DNA from: Chryseobacterium gleum
GTDB lineage: Bacteria > Bacteroidota > Bacteroidia > Flavobacteriales_D > Crocinitomicaceae
Assembly (NCBI GenBank): GCA_945862165.1
Contig: CAMAXI010000002.1
Location: 248,001 to 312,000, forward strand
DNA: 64,000 nt
Direction: 5' to 3'
How positions within the stretch are numbered: the stretch's first letter is position 1; each line of letters starts with the position of its first letter. The translations under genes and the position numbers were made by a program. Under the pieces are notes generated by a model. It made no database searches, was not told where the DNA came from, and saw only the letters and a list, made by a program, of their open reading frames with translations. Below are positions 19,673-28,937 of the stretch, in pieces.

Positions 19673-21010
19673 TTAAATAATAGAATGTTTTTCTGTGAAA
19701 GTGATTCCATAATTTTCTAATTCCGATAAAATAGGATCATACACCTCTTTCATAACCGGTATTTGCACCCCTTTTAAGGTTAATTTTCCGTTTAGAATCA
19801 TTTTTCCACAAATTGCAACTGGCAATCCTACGGTGTTGCTCATTGCTGTAAACACTTGATTTTCTCCAATATTAACCATCGAAGAAATGATTTTATGTCG
19901 AGTGCCGCTGATCGAGTACTCGAAATCATGGTACATCACTAACATATCTTTATCGTTTTCTTCCAACACCCATTTTTCGACCAAAATTTTCTCTAATAAT
20001 TGTGCTGGCGAAGCATTTTTCAATCCGATAGGCGCATCATTCTCGAAAATTCCTAACCATTTAAATTTGTGGAACAACTCATCATCACCCTTGGTAAACA
20101 AACGTTTAAACTTATCTTCTACAGACTCACCTACTTGAAATGGTAAAAAAGCATTAATAAAATTACGTGGGGTTAAGTGTTCAGAGTTCTCCAATTTGTA
20201 ACTGTCCTCCGTCATTCCTAGTTCGACAAAAATATTCCATGCATAAGAAAATCCTGGTCTACGCAATGTACCACGATAAATAGTTGGAATATTATCTAAT
20301 TGATAAATTGGTCTATACGAAAGTGAATTACGATTTGCATACCCTTCAAACTTTCCATATCCTTCAATTTCAACCACTTCTAAACGTTGAAATAAACGAT
20401 TGTATGGAATGTATTTATATTCTTTCTCTTCGATAAAAGCAGCTGCTGGACCTTGTCCTGCAATCACCACATTTCTCGGATTCCACGTAAACTTATAATT
20501 CCACGGATTGGTATCGTTGCTTGGTGCGATCAAACCACCACAAAATGACTTAAAACTATGAATTACTGCATCTTGAGTACTTATTTCATCTAAAATTTTA
20601 GAAGCAGACATGTGATCTATCCCTGGATCCACACCGATTTCATTCATAATGATGATACCTGCCGCTTTTGCTTCTGCGTCCAATGCATTCATATCTTCCG
20701 AAACATAAGATGGAGTTATCAAATTGGTTTTAAGTGCAATACAATCTTTCGCTACTTCCAGGTGAAAACGTGCTGGTAGCATACTAATTACTAAATCAGC
20801 CTTTTCAATTTCAGGTTTTCTTTCTTCTGGATCAAGGGCATTAAAAGATAATGCAACTCCTCGACGATGTCCATTTAACTTATGTTGAACCAATGCTAAA
20901 TCTTGGTCGCAGACACGTAATTGCCAGTCAAATTTTTCAGAATGATCTAAAAAATAGCGTATTAAAGAAGAGCTAGAAAGTCCAGCACCCAAAAGAAGTA
21001 TAGTTTTCAT
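19673..21010 (-). CDS. Saccharopine dehydrogenase family protein
   Basis: ILLLGAGLSSSSLIRYFL Rossmann start; EIGVDPGIDHMSASKILDE; SFCGGLIAPSNDTNPWNYKFTWNPRNVV. Confidence 0.88.
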   Translation of the reverse strand: MKTILLLGAGLSSSSLIRYFLDHSEKFDWQLRVCDQDLALVQHKLNGHRRGVALSFNALDPEERKPEIEKADLVISMLPARFHLEVAKDCIALKTNLITPSYVSEDMNALDAEAKAAGIIIMNEIGVDPGIDHMSASKILDEISTQDAVIHSFKSFCGGLIAPSNDTNPWNYKFTWNPRNVVIAGQGPAAAFIEEKEYKYIPYNRLFQRLEVVEIEGYGKFEGYANRNSLSYRPIYQLDNIPTIYRGTLRRPGFSYAWNIFVELGMTEDSYKLENSEHLTPRNFINAFLPFQVGESVEDKFKRLFTKGDDELFHKFKWLGIFENDAPIGLKNASPAQLLEKILVEKWVLEENDKDMLVMYHDFEYSISGTRHKIISSMVNIGENQVFTAMSNTVGLPVAICGKMILNGKLTLKGVQIPVMKEVYDPILSELENYGITFTEKHSII

Positions 21011-21081
21011 CAGTTAATAGATTAACGATGCTAATTTAGAAATAAAAAGAGAGTATAGAATGATGAATGCTGATTTATGAA

Positions 21082-21435
21082 TTATTTTACAAACATCTCC
21101 ACTGCTTTCGCAACTTGGTCTTTGGTGTTTCCAATCGTTACGTTTTCTCCATTAATACAAAATGGACGTTTCAAAAACGTATATTCTTCTAACAATAATG
21201 AACGATAATCTGCTTCTGTCAATTGTTTTTCATGCAGACCTTGAAGACGAAATTTTTGTGCTTTCTTAGAAAATAAGGCTTCATACGAACCTACTTTTGA
21301 TTGGATCCAATCTAGTGTGGGAGCATCGATATTATTAACTTTTATATCCACTAATTCTATCGTTGAATCTGGATTAATTTCATTTAAAATGCGTTTACAT
21401 GTAGAACATGTAGAAAGGTGATAAATGCGTTTCAT
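21082..21435 (-). CDS. ArsC/Spx-like thioredoxin-fold protein (arsenate reductase family)
   Basis: YHLSTCSTCKRIL, 117 aa, C-terminal FLKRPFCINGENVTIG. Confidence 0.8.
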   Translation of the reverse strand: MKRIYHLSTCSTCKRILNEINPDSTIELVDIKVNNIDAPTLDWIQSKVGSYEALFSKKAQKFRLQGLHEKQLTEADYRSLLLEEYTFLKRPFCINGENVTIGNTKDQVAKAVEMFVK

Positions 21436-22782
21436 TTAAGCGTACATTAACATTCCAATACTAAAATAGATAAATAAGCCTAGTACATCATTCAAAGTTG
21501 TTATAAATGGACCGGTAGCAAGTGCGGGATCTATGTCGTATTTATCTAAAATCAATGGTATTAGAGTCCCCATAACTGCAGCAAAAACTATAACTACAAA
21601 CAAGGAAGCACTAACTACTATCCCTAAATCTATCGTTCCAAAAATACTTGCTATTCCAAAAATAAGTGAGGAACAAATAAGACCATTAAAAAGTCCTACC
21701 AATACCTCTTTTCCTAACTTAGCGAAAATACTTTTAAACTGGTTTCCCTTTGCCAAAGATTGCACCACGATTGCGGACGATTGTACCCCAACATTTCCAC
21801 CCATAGCTGTTATCATTGGAATAAAGAAAGCCAATGCAGGCACATGACTAATACTACCCTCAAACGAAGAAATTACTTTAGCGCCAAGGGTTCCTCCCAA
21901 CATACCGATAATTAACCATGGTAAACGTGCCTTGGTAATACGGAATATACTTGCATTGTCTTCTACTTTTTCCGAAATACCCGTTGCTAATTGGAAGTCA
22001 CGATCTGCTTCTTCGCGGATAATATCTACAACATCATCAATGGTAATTCTACCAACCAGCTTATTTTGATAATCTAATACTGGAATGGATACCAACCCAT
22101 ATTTATCAAACAAACGCATTACCTCATCTTGATCATCGGTCACCTTCACCGATATAATATTTTTAGCTTGGTATAAATCTCTAATTTTAAATCCTGGTTC
22201 TGAAAAAAATAAGGCTTTTAAAGATAAAACTCCCACTAACTTATTCAGATTATCCACCACATATATGGTATATACCTTATCTACTTCTTTTGCTTGCTCT
22301 CTAATTTCAGCCAAACATTGTTCAACCGTCCAATCAATTTCTGCATGAAGAAACTCTTTTTGCATGAGTCCCCCTGCCGTATCTTCATCGTAATTTAGTA
22401 GGTCAACGATATCGTCTGCGGCATCATCATCCTCCATATGGGAGATTACTTCCTGAATCTCGGTATCATCATACTCGTATAAAATATCCGCCGCATCATC
22501 GGAATCCAAGTTTTCTAATTGTTCTGCGATTTCCTTCTTAGAAAGTGATTTTAAGAAACGGTCGCGGACCTCTTCTTCCAACTCCATCAATACATCCGCC
22601 TGGGTTTCTTCATCCATTCGGAAGTAGATGGCTTTCGCATCTACGTTAGGAAGTTCATCCAGAATTTCAGCAATATCTACGAAGTGTAATTCCAGGACAT
22701 TTTTATCAATCCATTCAAAATCATTACTTTGAATTGCGATGTGGACTTGTTCTAAAAATTCTTTCGTAAGGTTGAACCGCAT
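21436..22782 (-). CDS. mgtE: Magnesium transporter MgtE
   Basis: MgtE N-domain, tandem CBS, TAMGGNVGVQSSAIVVQ, LATGPFITTLNDVLGL; likely start is ATG at 22782 (MRFNLTKEF), not the longer ORF. Confidence 0.94.
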   Translation of the reverse strand: MRFNLTKEFLEQVHIAIQSNDFEWIDKNVLELHFVDIAEILDELPNVDAKAIYFRMDEETQADVLMELEEEVRDRFLKSLSKKEIAEQLENLDSDDAADILYEYDDTEIQEVISHMEDDDAADDIVDLLNYDEDTAGGLMQKEFLHAEIDWTVEQCLAEIREQAKEVDKVYTIYVVDNLNKLVGVLSLKALFFSEPGFKIRDLYQAKNIISVKVTDDQDEVMRLFDKYGLVSIPVLDYQNKLVGRITIDDVVDIIREEADRDFQLATGISEKVEDNASIFRITKARLPWLIIGMLGGTLGAKVISSFEGSISHVPALAFFIPMITAMGGNVGVQSSAIVVQSLAKGNQFKSIFAKLGKEVLVGLFNGLICSSLIFGIASIFGTIDLGIVVSASLFVVIVFAAVMGTLIPLILDKYDIDPALATGPFITTLNDVLGLFIYFSIGMLMYA

Positions 22783-22843
22783 GGTGATAGGTATTAGAGG
22801 TGCAAAGGTACTTAAATTTGTTACTTTTTGGAGAATTTGCGAT

Positions 22844-23055
22844 TTAGTAACACAGAGGTCACAATGACGCAAAGAAGCACAAAGATTTTCGCCGAGAATC
22901 TGGAGATAGTTGAAGTATTTGACGGAATTATTGATGGCGCAGAGTTTTCTACTTTTAGTAGAAAATCAAGTGTATTTATTTTTGACTTTGTCAAAAATCT
23001 CTGCGTTCTCAAAAACGTGTTATCGTCAAAAAACTCAATAAACTCTGCGCAAAAA
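22844..23055. repeat. Degenerate intergenic CACAGAGG/CTCTGCG-type element with two hairpins
   Basis: AACACAGAGGTCACAATGACGCAAAGAAGCACAAAG ... CTCTGCGTT ... CTCTGCGC; TTTTCTAC-n5-GTAGAAAA and TTTTTGAC-TTT-GTCAAAAA stems. Confidence 0.5.
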
Positions 23056-23059
23056 AACT

Positions 23060-23323
23060 CTACTTATCACACGCTTCTTTCAATTCAAGCATTTTAGCGC
23101 CGTCCATCGTTTGGAAATCCACACATTTTTTTTCTTGATCCGCCTTTAGTTTTTTCATTTTTTTAAGGTCTTTCGCTGTTGCTTCGCGTTGCAATAATTC
23201 CGCAGAGAAAATTTCTAATTTTTTTCCGGATTCAAGACACGAACAAATTTCGGTATTCGAAGAACAAGCTGTCAAGCTTAACGTAAAGATATACGCAGTA
23301 ACACCAAGTATAAAAGATTTCAT
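23060..23323 (-). CDS. Small putative lipoprotein
   Basis: MKSFILGVTAYIFTLSLTAC lipobox, 87 aa, Cys-containing charged mature region. Confidence 0.65.
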   Translation of the reverse strand: MKSFILGVTAYIFTLSLTACSSNTEICSCLESGKKLEIFSAELLQREATAKDLKKMKKLKADQEKKCVDFQTMDGAKMLELKEACDK

Positions 23324-23445
23324 AGTAATGGAATTTTAAATTTTTCCCAAAATTAACAGAATGTTTAGCAAGGTTAATTATTTGGTAATAAAAATTGTAA
23401 TGTATTATATTTACGATTGATATAATTTTAACACGAATTTCATTT

Positions 23446-24576
23446 ATGCAATCAAAATTACCACATATCGGAACGACCATTTTTACTACGATGTCGAAAA
23501 TGGCCAATGATTATCAAGCGATTAACTTAGCACAAGGATTCCCGAATTTTCCGGTGGATGAACGTCTTGTACAATTATTACAAGAGACAAGTATTGAAAA
23601 TGCACATCAATATGCCCCAATGGCTGGTCACCCCTTGTTATTACAAGAGATTGCTTTATTAACAGAGAAAAGTTATGGTCGTACAGTAAATTCAAATACC
23701 GAAGTATTAGTAACTGCTGGAGCAACACAAGCGATTTTCACGATTCTACAAGCATTGGTGCATGCTAACGACGAAGTGGTTATTTTAGACCCTGCATATG
23801 ATTGTTATGCGCCATCTGTATTATTGGCTGGTGGCAAACCTATACACGTATCCTTGAAAGCTGATTTTATGCCTGACTGGGATAAAATTGAACAGGCTTG
23901 TAATGAGCGTACTAAAATTTTATTTGTAAACAACCCACACAATCCATCTGGTCGTATATTTCAAGAAGCAGACATCCAAGCGATTGAAGGTATTTTAGCA
24001 AAATATCCTAACATCATTTTGTTATCAGACGAAGTGTATGAATACATTACATTTGAGCAAAAACACATTTCTGCTAATACACGCAATTCATTGTTGGACC
24101 GAGCAGTAATTGTTTCTTCCTTTGGAAAGACCTTTCATATTACCGGCTGGAAAATGGGATATTTAATTGCACCAGAAGCTATTATGGTAGAAATTAAAAA
24201 AGTACATCAATTTTTAGTTTTTTGTGTGAATAGTGTAGCACAAATTACTTTGGCTAAATATTTACGTGAAAAAGATGTACAAACGCTTGGAGCTTATTAC
24301 CAGGAAAAGCGTGACTTCTTTCGAAAATTACTAGAAAAAAGTCGATTTACCCTATTACCTTCGGAAGGCTCCTATTTCCAAACCGTTCGCTACGATGCTA
24401 TCTCAACAGAAGGAGATGTAGCATTTTGTGAACGTTTGGTAAAAGAATATGGCGTTGCAGCAATTCCGCTTTCCGTATTTTACAAAGATCAAACAGATAC
24501 ACATACCATTCGTTTTTGCTTTGCCAAAGACGATCAAACCTTAATAAACGCAGCAGAAAAATTATGCAAGATTTAA
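23446..24576 (+). CDS. PLP-dependent methionine-type aminotransferase (class I/II, YbdL-like)
   Basis: INLAQGFPNFPVDERL, NNPHNPSGRIF, SSFGKTFHITGWKMGY. Confidence 0.88.
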   Translation: MQSKLPHIGTTIFTTMSKMANDYQAINLAQGFPNFPVDERLVQLLQETSIENAHQYAPMAGHPLLLQEIALLTEKSYGRTVNSNTEVLVTAGATQAIFTILQALVHANDEVVILDPAYDCYAPSVLLAGGKPIHVSLKADFMPDWDKIEQACNERTKILFVNNPHNPSGRIFQEADIQAIEGILAKYPNIILLSDEVYEYITFEQKHISANTRNSLLDRAVIVSSFGKTFHITGWKMGYLIAPEAIMVEIKKVHQFLVFCVNSVAQITLAKYLREKDVQTLGAYYQEKRDFFRKLLEKSRFTLLPSEGSYFQTVRYDAISTEGDVAFCERLVKEYGVAAIPLSVFYKDQTDTHTIRFCFAKDDQTLINAAEKLCKI

Positions 24577-25340
24577 AAGTTACCCTAGTACAAGCCAACC
24601 AAGTTTGGGAAGACAAAAAAGAAAATATGCGTCACTTCGAAGACCTATTAGCAGAAGTGGAAGAAACGGATATCATCGTTCTACCTGAAATGTTTCATAC
24701 AGGGTTTACCATGCATGCAAAGAAATTTGCAGAGGAAATGAAAAAATCGTCTGCAATTAGTTGGTTACAATCCATGGCTGCTAAAAAAAATGCAGCAATT
24801 TACACTTCTTTTATTGCGAAAGAAGACGATTATTACTTTAATCGCGGTGTATTTGTGGAACCATCTGGAAAATATACCCATTACGACAAACGCAAATTAT
24901 TCACCTTAGCGGGAGAAGAAAAAGTATTCAAAGCAGGTCATGTAAAAACTCGAGTGAACTACATGGGTTGGAAAATACAATTACAAATTTGTTACGATTT
25001 ACGTTTCCCGGAAATTACCAGAAATGGCTTACAAGACCATAAATCAGCTAAGTTTGATGCGTTATTATACATTGCAAATTGGCCTGAAAAACGCAATACA
25101 CATTGGAAGGCTTTATTAACAGCTAGAGCGGTTGAAAATCAATGTTATGTTGTTGGTGTAAATCGCGTAGGGGAAGATGGTAAAGGGTTGACATATAGCG
25201 GAGATTCAGCTGCAATAAATGCGTATGGGGAATCTATTGCAAAATTAAAGGCGCATAAAGAAAGAGTAAAAACGGTGGTTTTATCTGCGGATCATTTGAC
25301 GGAGGTGCGAACGCAATTGCAATTTTTGAAAGATATATAA
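24564..25340 (+). CDS. Nitrilase-family omega-amidase (YafV-like)
   Basis: DIIVLPEMFHTGFTM, YDKRKLFTLAGEE, LQICYDLRFPE, WPEKRNTHWKALLTARAVENQCYVVGVNR; ATG at 24564 overlaps the upstream stop. Confidence 0.9.
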   Translation: MQDLKVTLVQANQVWEDKKENMRHFEDLLAEVEETDIIVLPEMFHTGFTMHAKKFAEEMKKSSAISWLQSMAAKKNAAIYTSFIAKEDDYYFNRGVFVEPSGKYTHYDKRKLFTLAGEEKVFKAGHVKTRVNYMGWKIQLQICYDLRFPEITRNGLQDHKSAKFDALLYIANWPEKRNTHWKALLTARAVENQCYVVGVNRVGEDGKGLTYSGDSAAINAYGESIAKLKAHKERVKTVVLSADHLTEVRTQLQFLKDI

Positions 25341-25347
25341 AACAAAA

Positions 25348-25377
25348 AAGTCCTGATAGAAATTCTACCAGGACTTT
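25348..25377. terminator. Rho-independent terminator
   Basis: AAAGTCCTGATAGA-AATT-CTACCAGGACTTT hairpin between convergent genes. Confidence 0.8.
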
Positions 25378-25397
25378 ATACTTTTTACTAAGTACTC

Positions 25398-26114
25398 TTA
25401 ATCTCTGTTTCCTAACAAACGTAATAAGGATAGGAATAAGTTGATGAAAAGGATGTACAACATCAAACCACCAATTAAGGCTAATTTATTGCGTTGTACG
25501 CCTTCTAACGTTGGATCATTGCTAATGTGTTTCAATTGTTGCATTTGATACGCTGTTAAGCCAGTAAAAACAAACACACCTAAAACTGAAACAACAAAGT
25601 CCATTGTATCACTTTTCATAAAGATGTTTACGATTGTTGCTATGAACATCCCGATAAAGACCATGTACAACAAACTTCCAAATTTAGTTAAGTCTGTTTT
25701 AGTAGTATATCCTAAAATTGCCATCCCCGCAAAAGCACCTGCAGTAACTAAAAAAGTAGTATAAATAGATGCGATATCATATACCAAAAATATGGTACTC
25801 AAACTCAATCCCATTAATGCAGAATAAACTCCAAAAAGAAGCAATAATACAGGTAAAGACAAGCGATTATAAGCCATTTGAATTAACAATCCCAATCCAA
25901 CAGGGGCAAATACTACGAGGTAAAATAACCCTGATATACCACCGTTTGTAATAAAATACTTCATCACAAACTCAGGTGTACCACACAAATATGCTATTGC
26001 TCCAGAAATACCTAAAGCAGCAAACATATAGGAATACACATTTCTAAAAAACTCCGACGACATCGTCTTTGCATTTGCATCGTACTCTTGACGATTTAGT
26101 AAATTTTCAAACAT
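25398..26114 (-). CDS. Bax inhibitor-1/YccA family membrane protein
   Basis: Seven hydrophobic segments, FFRNVYSYMFAALGISGAIAYL, LGVFVFTGLTAYQMQQLK. Confidence 0.9.
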   Translation of the reverse strand: MFENLLNRQEYDANAKTMSSEFFRNVYSYMFAALGISGAIAYLCGTPEFVMKYFITNGGISGLFYLVVFAPVGLGLLIQMAYNRLSLPVLLLLFGVYSALMGLSLSTIFLVYDIASIYTTFLVTAGAFAGMAILGYTTKTDLTKFGSLLYMVFIGMFIATIVNIFMKSDTMDFVVSVLGVFVFTGLTAYQMQQLKHISNDPTLEGVQRNKLALIGGLMLYILFINLFLSLLRLLGNRD

Positions 26115-26131
26115 AGTTTAACGTTTTTAAA

Positions 26132-26719
26132 TTAATGTAATTTGGCTTGCACCAAGCTAATAAACTCCTTACGTGTAGCATCATTTTGTAAAAACAAACC
26201 AGTAAACGCACTGGATGTCGTTACCGAATTTTGTTTTTGTACGCCACGCATTTGCATACACATATGACAACATTCTATTACGACAGCAACGCCTTTAGGT
26301 TTCAACGTTTCTTGAATACAGTCACGAATTTCGATGGTCAATCGTTCTTGCACCTGTAATCTTCGTGCAAAAGCATCTACTACACGCGGTATTTTACTTA
26401 AGCCAACAATCGTGCCATTAGGAATATAAGCCACGTGTGCTTTACCGAAAAATGGCAACATATGATGTTCACACATAGAATATACTTCAATGTCCTTAAC
26501 CAATACCATTTCGGAGTATTCTTCTTGAAATAGAGCAGATTTCAGTATATCCGCAGGATTTAAATCATACCCATGCGTTAAAAATTGTAAGGCTTTCGCT
26601 ACACGCTCTGGTGTTTTCAATAAACCTTCACGTTGTGCATTTTCTCCTAAATCGGACAAAATTTCAGTATAAACCGTTGAAATTTTGTCTGTTATTTCTT
26701 GTTTGTAATATTTTTCCAT
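26132..26719 (-). CDS. folE: GTP cyclohydrolase I
   Basis: [56 protein letters not shown]. Confidence 0.96.
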   Translation of the reverse strand: MEKYYKQEITDKISTVYTEILSDLGENAQREGLLKTPERVAKALQFLTHGYDLNPADILKSALFQEEYSEMVLVKDIEVYSMCEHHMLPFFGKAHVAYIPNGTIVGLSKIPRVVDAFARRLQVQERLTIEIRDCIQETLKPKGVAVVIECCHMCMQMRGVQKQNSVTTSSAFTGLFLQNDATRKEFISLVQAKLH

Positions 26720-26770
26720 CGTATAAAAAGTTAAATTAGATTAATTCTAAATAATAAAAGACTAAAATAA

Positions 26771-27205
26771 TTAATACGGTTCATTTCCACCGAAATATTC
26801 GACGAAATTGTTTTCTGTTTCTTCCAATCTAATTTTTGCAAGGATACCACCTGCCTTTAAAATAGGTTGTTCTAAAATTTCCCAGATTTTAATAACTATG
26901 TTTTCAGTAGAAGGAAGAATATCTTTCATGCAAGCAACGTCGAGATTCAAATTTTTATGATCGAAAACATCTACCACTTCTGTTTTGATAATTTTACTCA
27001 AGTCTTTTAAGTTAATTACAAACCCAGTTACTGGATTTGGAGTGCCTTTTACTGTGACAATTAAATTAAAATTATGTCCATGCCAGTTTTTGTTGGCACA
27101 TTTTCCAAAAATTTCTTCGTTTTTTTCGTCCGACCAGTCATTACGTGACAATTTATGTGCAGCGTTGAAATGTTCTTTTCGAATGATATAGACAGTTTTA
27201 CTCAC
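26771..27205 (-). CDS. 6-pyruvoyl-tetrahydropterin synthase-like protein (QueD/COG0720 superfamily, CX5HGH type)
   Basis: FNAAHKL, GKCANKNWHGHNFNLIVTVKG, GFVINLKDL, VFDHKNLN; GTG start. Confidence 0.88.
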   Translation of the reverse strand: MSKTVYIIRKEHFNAAHKLSRNDWSDEKNEEIFGKCANKNWHGHNFNLIVTVKGTPNPVTGFVINLKDLSKIIKTEVVDVFDHKNLNLDVACMKDILPSTENIVIKIWEILEQPILKAGGILAKIRLEETENNFVEYFGGNEPY

Positions 27206-27370
27206 GTTATTTTTATTAACTATAGTATTAAATAATACTCAAGATGCAATCAATACTAAAATTACTATTTATTTTATTTCCACCTTTTATTAACTTCGTT
27301 GCTGCCTCGCGGTCATTGCCAAAAAAAGGTGGAGCCAAAAAAGTCTAGGCCATATATGGCTTCAAAAATT

Positions 27371-27820
27371 CTACCCAAATACTTCTTCTACGATTTTGAA
27401 TCGGTAGGCGAAAATTTCTTCTAATTTGGGTTTCACTAAAAATGGTTCAACTAATTTTCCAAGAAATCCAAGTGGTATAATGTACGAGACAATATCCGTC
27501 ATTTCTACTCCTCCTTCCACTGCTTTAAAATGGTGTTCGTGGTGCCACATGGTATATGGACCTTTACGTTGCTCATCTACGAAAAACGATTTGTCTTTCA
27601 CGTGGGTAATTTCTGTCACCCACTCTACCGGAATTCCTAATAAAGGTTTTACCGTATACGCAATAATTAAACCTTCATACATTTTTGTAGGAACTTCTGT
27701 TTTCACATCAAATCCCATGTACGACGGTGTAATGCGTTTCAAATTTGCTGGTGAGGAGAAAAAATCCCAACACGTTTGCAAATCCGTTTTGACAAATTGT
27801 TTTCGAATAAATTGGTGCAT
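27371..27820 (-). CDS. SRPBCC (START-like) ligand-binding domain protein
   Basis: QTCWDFFSSPANLKRITPSYMGF, MWHHEHHFKAVEGGVEMTDIVSY. Confidence 0.82.
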   Translation of the reverse strand: MHQFIRKQFVKTDLQTCWDFFSSPANLKRITPSYMGFDVKTEVPTKMYEGLIIAYTVKPLLGIPVEWVTEITHVKDKSFFVDEQRKGPYTMWHHEHHFKAVEGGVEMTDIVSYIIPLGFLGKLVEPFLVKPKLEEIFAYRFKIVEEVFG

Positions 27821-27821
27821 A

Positions 27822-28787
27822 TTAATAGTATTTATGCTCGGTTAAGTAATTTTCAACGTAATCCTTTACGCCTTCTTCTAAAGTGTGAAATGGTATTTTG
27901 TATCCTGAAGAAACTAACTTATTCATGTTTGCCTCCGTGAAATATTGGTATTTATCGCGTATATCAATTGGTGTATCAATGAATTCAATGTTTGGTTTTA
28001 AGTGCAATGCTTGGAAAGTATTTGTCGCTAAATCTAAGAAAGTACGCGCTTTTCCAGAACCTAAATTGTAAATCCCGGAAGTTGGTTTTTCGTTCATCAA
28101 ATACATACACACTTCCACTACATCTTTTACATACACGAAATCACGTAATTGTCCGCCATCCGTAAAATCAGGATTGTGCGAACGGAACAATTTCATGCCA
28201 CCATTTGCTTTAATTTGATTAAACGCATGGAAGATTACTGAAGCCATTCTTCCTTTGTGGTATTCGTTTGGACCATACACGTTAAAGAATTTTAAACCAG
28301 CCCAAAATGGTGGTTGTTTTTCTTGTTGTAAAGCCCAAATATCAAAGTCATTTTTAGAATCACCGTATGGATTCAATGGCTTCAATTTGGTAATTACATC
28401 ATGATTATCTTCGTATCCAAACTCCCCTAAACCATAAGTCGCAGCAGAACTAGCATATACCAACGGGATCGAATGAGCTGCACAGAAATTCCATAGCATT
28501 TGTGTGTATTCCACATTCAACGCATCAAAAATTGCCTTATCAAACTCTGTAGTATCTGTACGTGCGCCAATGTGAAAAATGATGTCGATTTGTTTTTGGT
28601 TTGTCGCTAACCAATCTGCCAATACTCCACGTTCTACTTTTGCTTCGAAGATTTTCCCTTCTAAGTTCTTATCTTTTTCGTGTTTCGTGAAATCATCTAC
28701 AACTACTACATTGTTAAAACCTGCTTGGTTTAGTTTGCTTACTAAACAGCTACCTATGAATCCTGCTGCTCCTGTTACTATAATCAT
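27822..28787 (-). CDS. hldD: ADP-L-glycero-D-manno-heptose 6-epimerase
   Basis: MIIVTGAAGFIGSCLV, NVEYTQMLW, YASSAATYG, NPYGDSKNDFDIW, FFNVYGPNEYHKGRMASV. Confidence 0.88.
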   Translation of the reverse strand: MIIVTGAAGFIGSCLVSKLNQAGFNNVVVVDDFTKHEKDKNLEGKIFEAKVERGVLADWLATNQKQIDIIFHIGARTDTTEFDKAIFDALNVEYTQMLWNFCAAHSIPLVYASSAATYGLGEFGYEDNHDVITKLKPLNPYGDSKNDFDIWALQQEKQPPFWAGLKFFNVYGPNEYHKGRMASVIFHAFNQIKANGGMKLFRSHNPDFTDGGQLRDFVYVKDVVEVCMYLMNEKPTSGIYNLGSGKARTFLDLATNTFQALHLKPNIEFIDTPIDIRDKYQYFTEANMNKLVSSGYKIPFHTLEEGVKDYVENYLTEHKYY

Positions 28788-28937
28788 CTTTTTTATCTTT
28801 TGTGACATATATAAATTGCTTTTTCTTCGTTCAACATCAAAATTAAACTCCTCATATACTAAGGTATACTGCGGATTTAATTTCTTGTTTGCCTCAAAAA
28901 ATCTAATTTATAAAAGCCACTATGTTCAATTAATACT

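Noticed and set aside
22828-23097. 89-aa plus-strand ORF and 63-aa minus ORF (22821-23012)
   Set aside because: Both lie in the degenerate repeat between mgtE and the lipoprotein gene, have no recognisable domain, and one overlaps the lipoprotein gene antisense.
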